Shown one piece after another: positions 6,057-6,396 of a DNA stretch of 6,396 nt (within the stretch, counting starts at the first letter, position 1; each line of letters begins with the position of its first letter). Location of the stretch: positions 317 through 6,712 of the forward strand of contig JAKAOC010000130.1 of NCBI GenBank assembly GCA_021823385.1. Reading direction: 5' to 3'. A program made the position numbers and the translations under genes. This DNA comes from Actinomycetes bacterium (GTDB lineage: Bacteria > Actinomycetota > Acidimicrobiia > Acidimicrobiales > Acidimicrobiaceae). Under the pieces are notes generated by a model. That model did not search any database and was not told where the DNA came from. It saw only the letters and a program-made list of their open reading frames with translations.

Positions 6057-6396
6057 GTGAGCGTATCATCTCCAAGCCTCAAGGGCATCCAGGTAAGCTT
6101 CGATGACAAGAATCTGGTGGCCAATGCCGGTCTTCTCATGGTCTCCACGCTGTCGGAGCGCTTGGGGTTGGAGCAGCTGATTGGGGCCAAGGTCTCGCTT
6201 GGCAAGCGGACGGGCGGAGCTCATCCAGGAGCCAAGATCCTCACTGTGGTTCATGCGATGACAGCTGGTGCCAACTACATCGACCACGTCGACATGCTCC
6301 GTGCCGGTGCCTGCCAAGCGGTGCTGGGGCATAAAGTGATGGCCCCCTCCACCGTCGGGATATTTCTGCGGGCTTTCACCTTCGGAAACCTCCGGC
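6057..6396 (+). CDS. IS1380-family transposase (N-terminal part; continues beyond right edge)
   Basis: These are the first 113 codons of a DDE transposase that moves the element by cutting and joining its ends. Family blocks seen are FDDKNLVANAGLLMVSTLSERLGL (about residues 15-38), a conserved HPGAKILTVVHAM, DMLRAGACQAVLGH (about 81-94) and APSTVGIFLRAFTFG (about 98-112). The catalytic DDE residues lie mostly beyond the window, so whether the gene is intact cannot be told; the visible part has no frameshift. I chose GTG 6057 because AAAGGG (6043-6048) sits 8 bases upstream and the short tail before FDD fits the family. ATG 6009, in the same frame, lies inside the proposed promoter and would precede the transcript start. 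Translation is probably damped when RNA enters from the ABC operon, through the 12-bp inverted repeat. Confidence 0.92.
   Translation, partial: MSVSSPSLKGIQVSFDDKNLVANAGLLMVSTLSERLGLEQLIGAKVSLGKRTGGAHPGAKILTVVHAMTAGANYIDHVDMLRAGACQAVLGHKVMAPSTVGIFLRAFTFGNLR

Larger units (their letters stand above)
5940..6396 (+). mobile_element. IS1380-family insertion sequence, left part (right end outside window)
   Basis: The transposase identifies the element. I place its left end at 5940 because the sequence there, CCTCAATCCACCGACAG, starts with CC. It also resembles, from memory, the terminal repeat of the family member ISEcp1 (CCTAGATTCTACGTCAG), with identity at 11 of 17 positions. The right terminal repeat is not in the window, so the boundary is inferred. 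The bases before it, TTTAG (5935-5939), would be one copy of a 4-5 base target duplication. The element reads in the same direction as the ABC operon. Confidence 0.65.

Noticed and set aside
1..6396. CRISPR arrays, tRNA or rRNA genes, toxin-antitoxin or other defence genes
   Set aside because: No regularly spaced direct repeats, no tRNA-like cloverleaf or conserved rRNA stretch, and no matching protein motifs were seen on either strand.

Overview
This is a GC-rich chromosomal window, probably from an actinobacterium. Three things suggest that lineage: the FAD oxidase resembles the actinobacterial alkyl-DHAP-synthase-like group, the channel-like membrane protein belongs to a type I associate with Actinobacteria, and several genes start with GTG or TTG. 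This is inference from protein character; there is no rRNA or marker gene to settle it.

The left third (positions 1 to about 2100) reads leftward. An MFS efflux-type transporter is followed by an FAD-binding oxidase that runs off the left edge. The two genes share a reading frame and are separated by one TAG plus 22 sense codons, with a GC-rich hairpin folded over the TAG. They are probably co-transcribed.

A divergent intergenic region of about 180 bases (2097-2277) follows, with small inverted repeats but no strong promoter match. Rightward from it come a channel-like membrane protein whose pore loop lacks the K+ selectivity filter, an orphan MoaD/ThiS-type sulfur carrier protein, a 48-residue very acidic coiled-coil microprotein, and a NatA/NatB-type ABC exporter (ATPase plus ABC-2 permease). 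From the sulfur carrier to the permease the genes are 2 and 10 bases apart and then overlap by one base, which indicates one translationally coupled operon.

An IS1380-family insertion sequence begins right after the permease stop codon and runs off the right edge. Its 5' region shows an apparent protection device. A perfect 12-bp inverted repeat would hide the transposase ribosome binding site in RNA reading in from the ABC operon. An extended -10 promoter lies inside the loop and would give native transcripts that lack the left arm. This, and the sulfur-carrier/microprotein/ABC operon, are the most interesting parts. No CRISPR array, tRNA, rRNA or recognisable defence system was seen.
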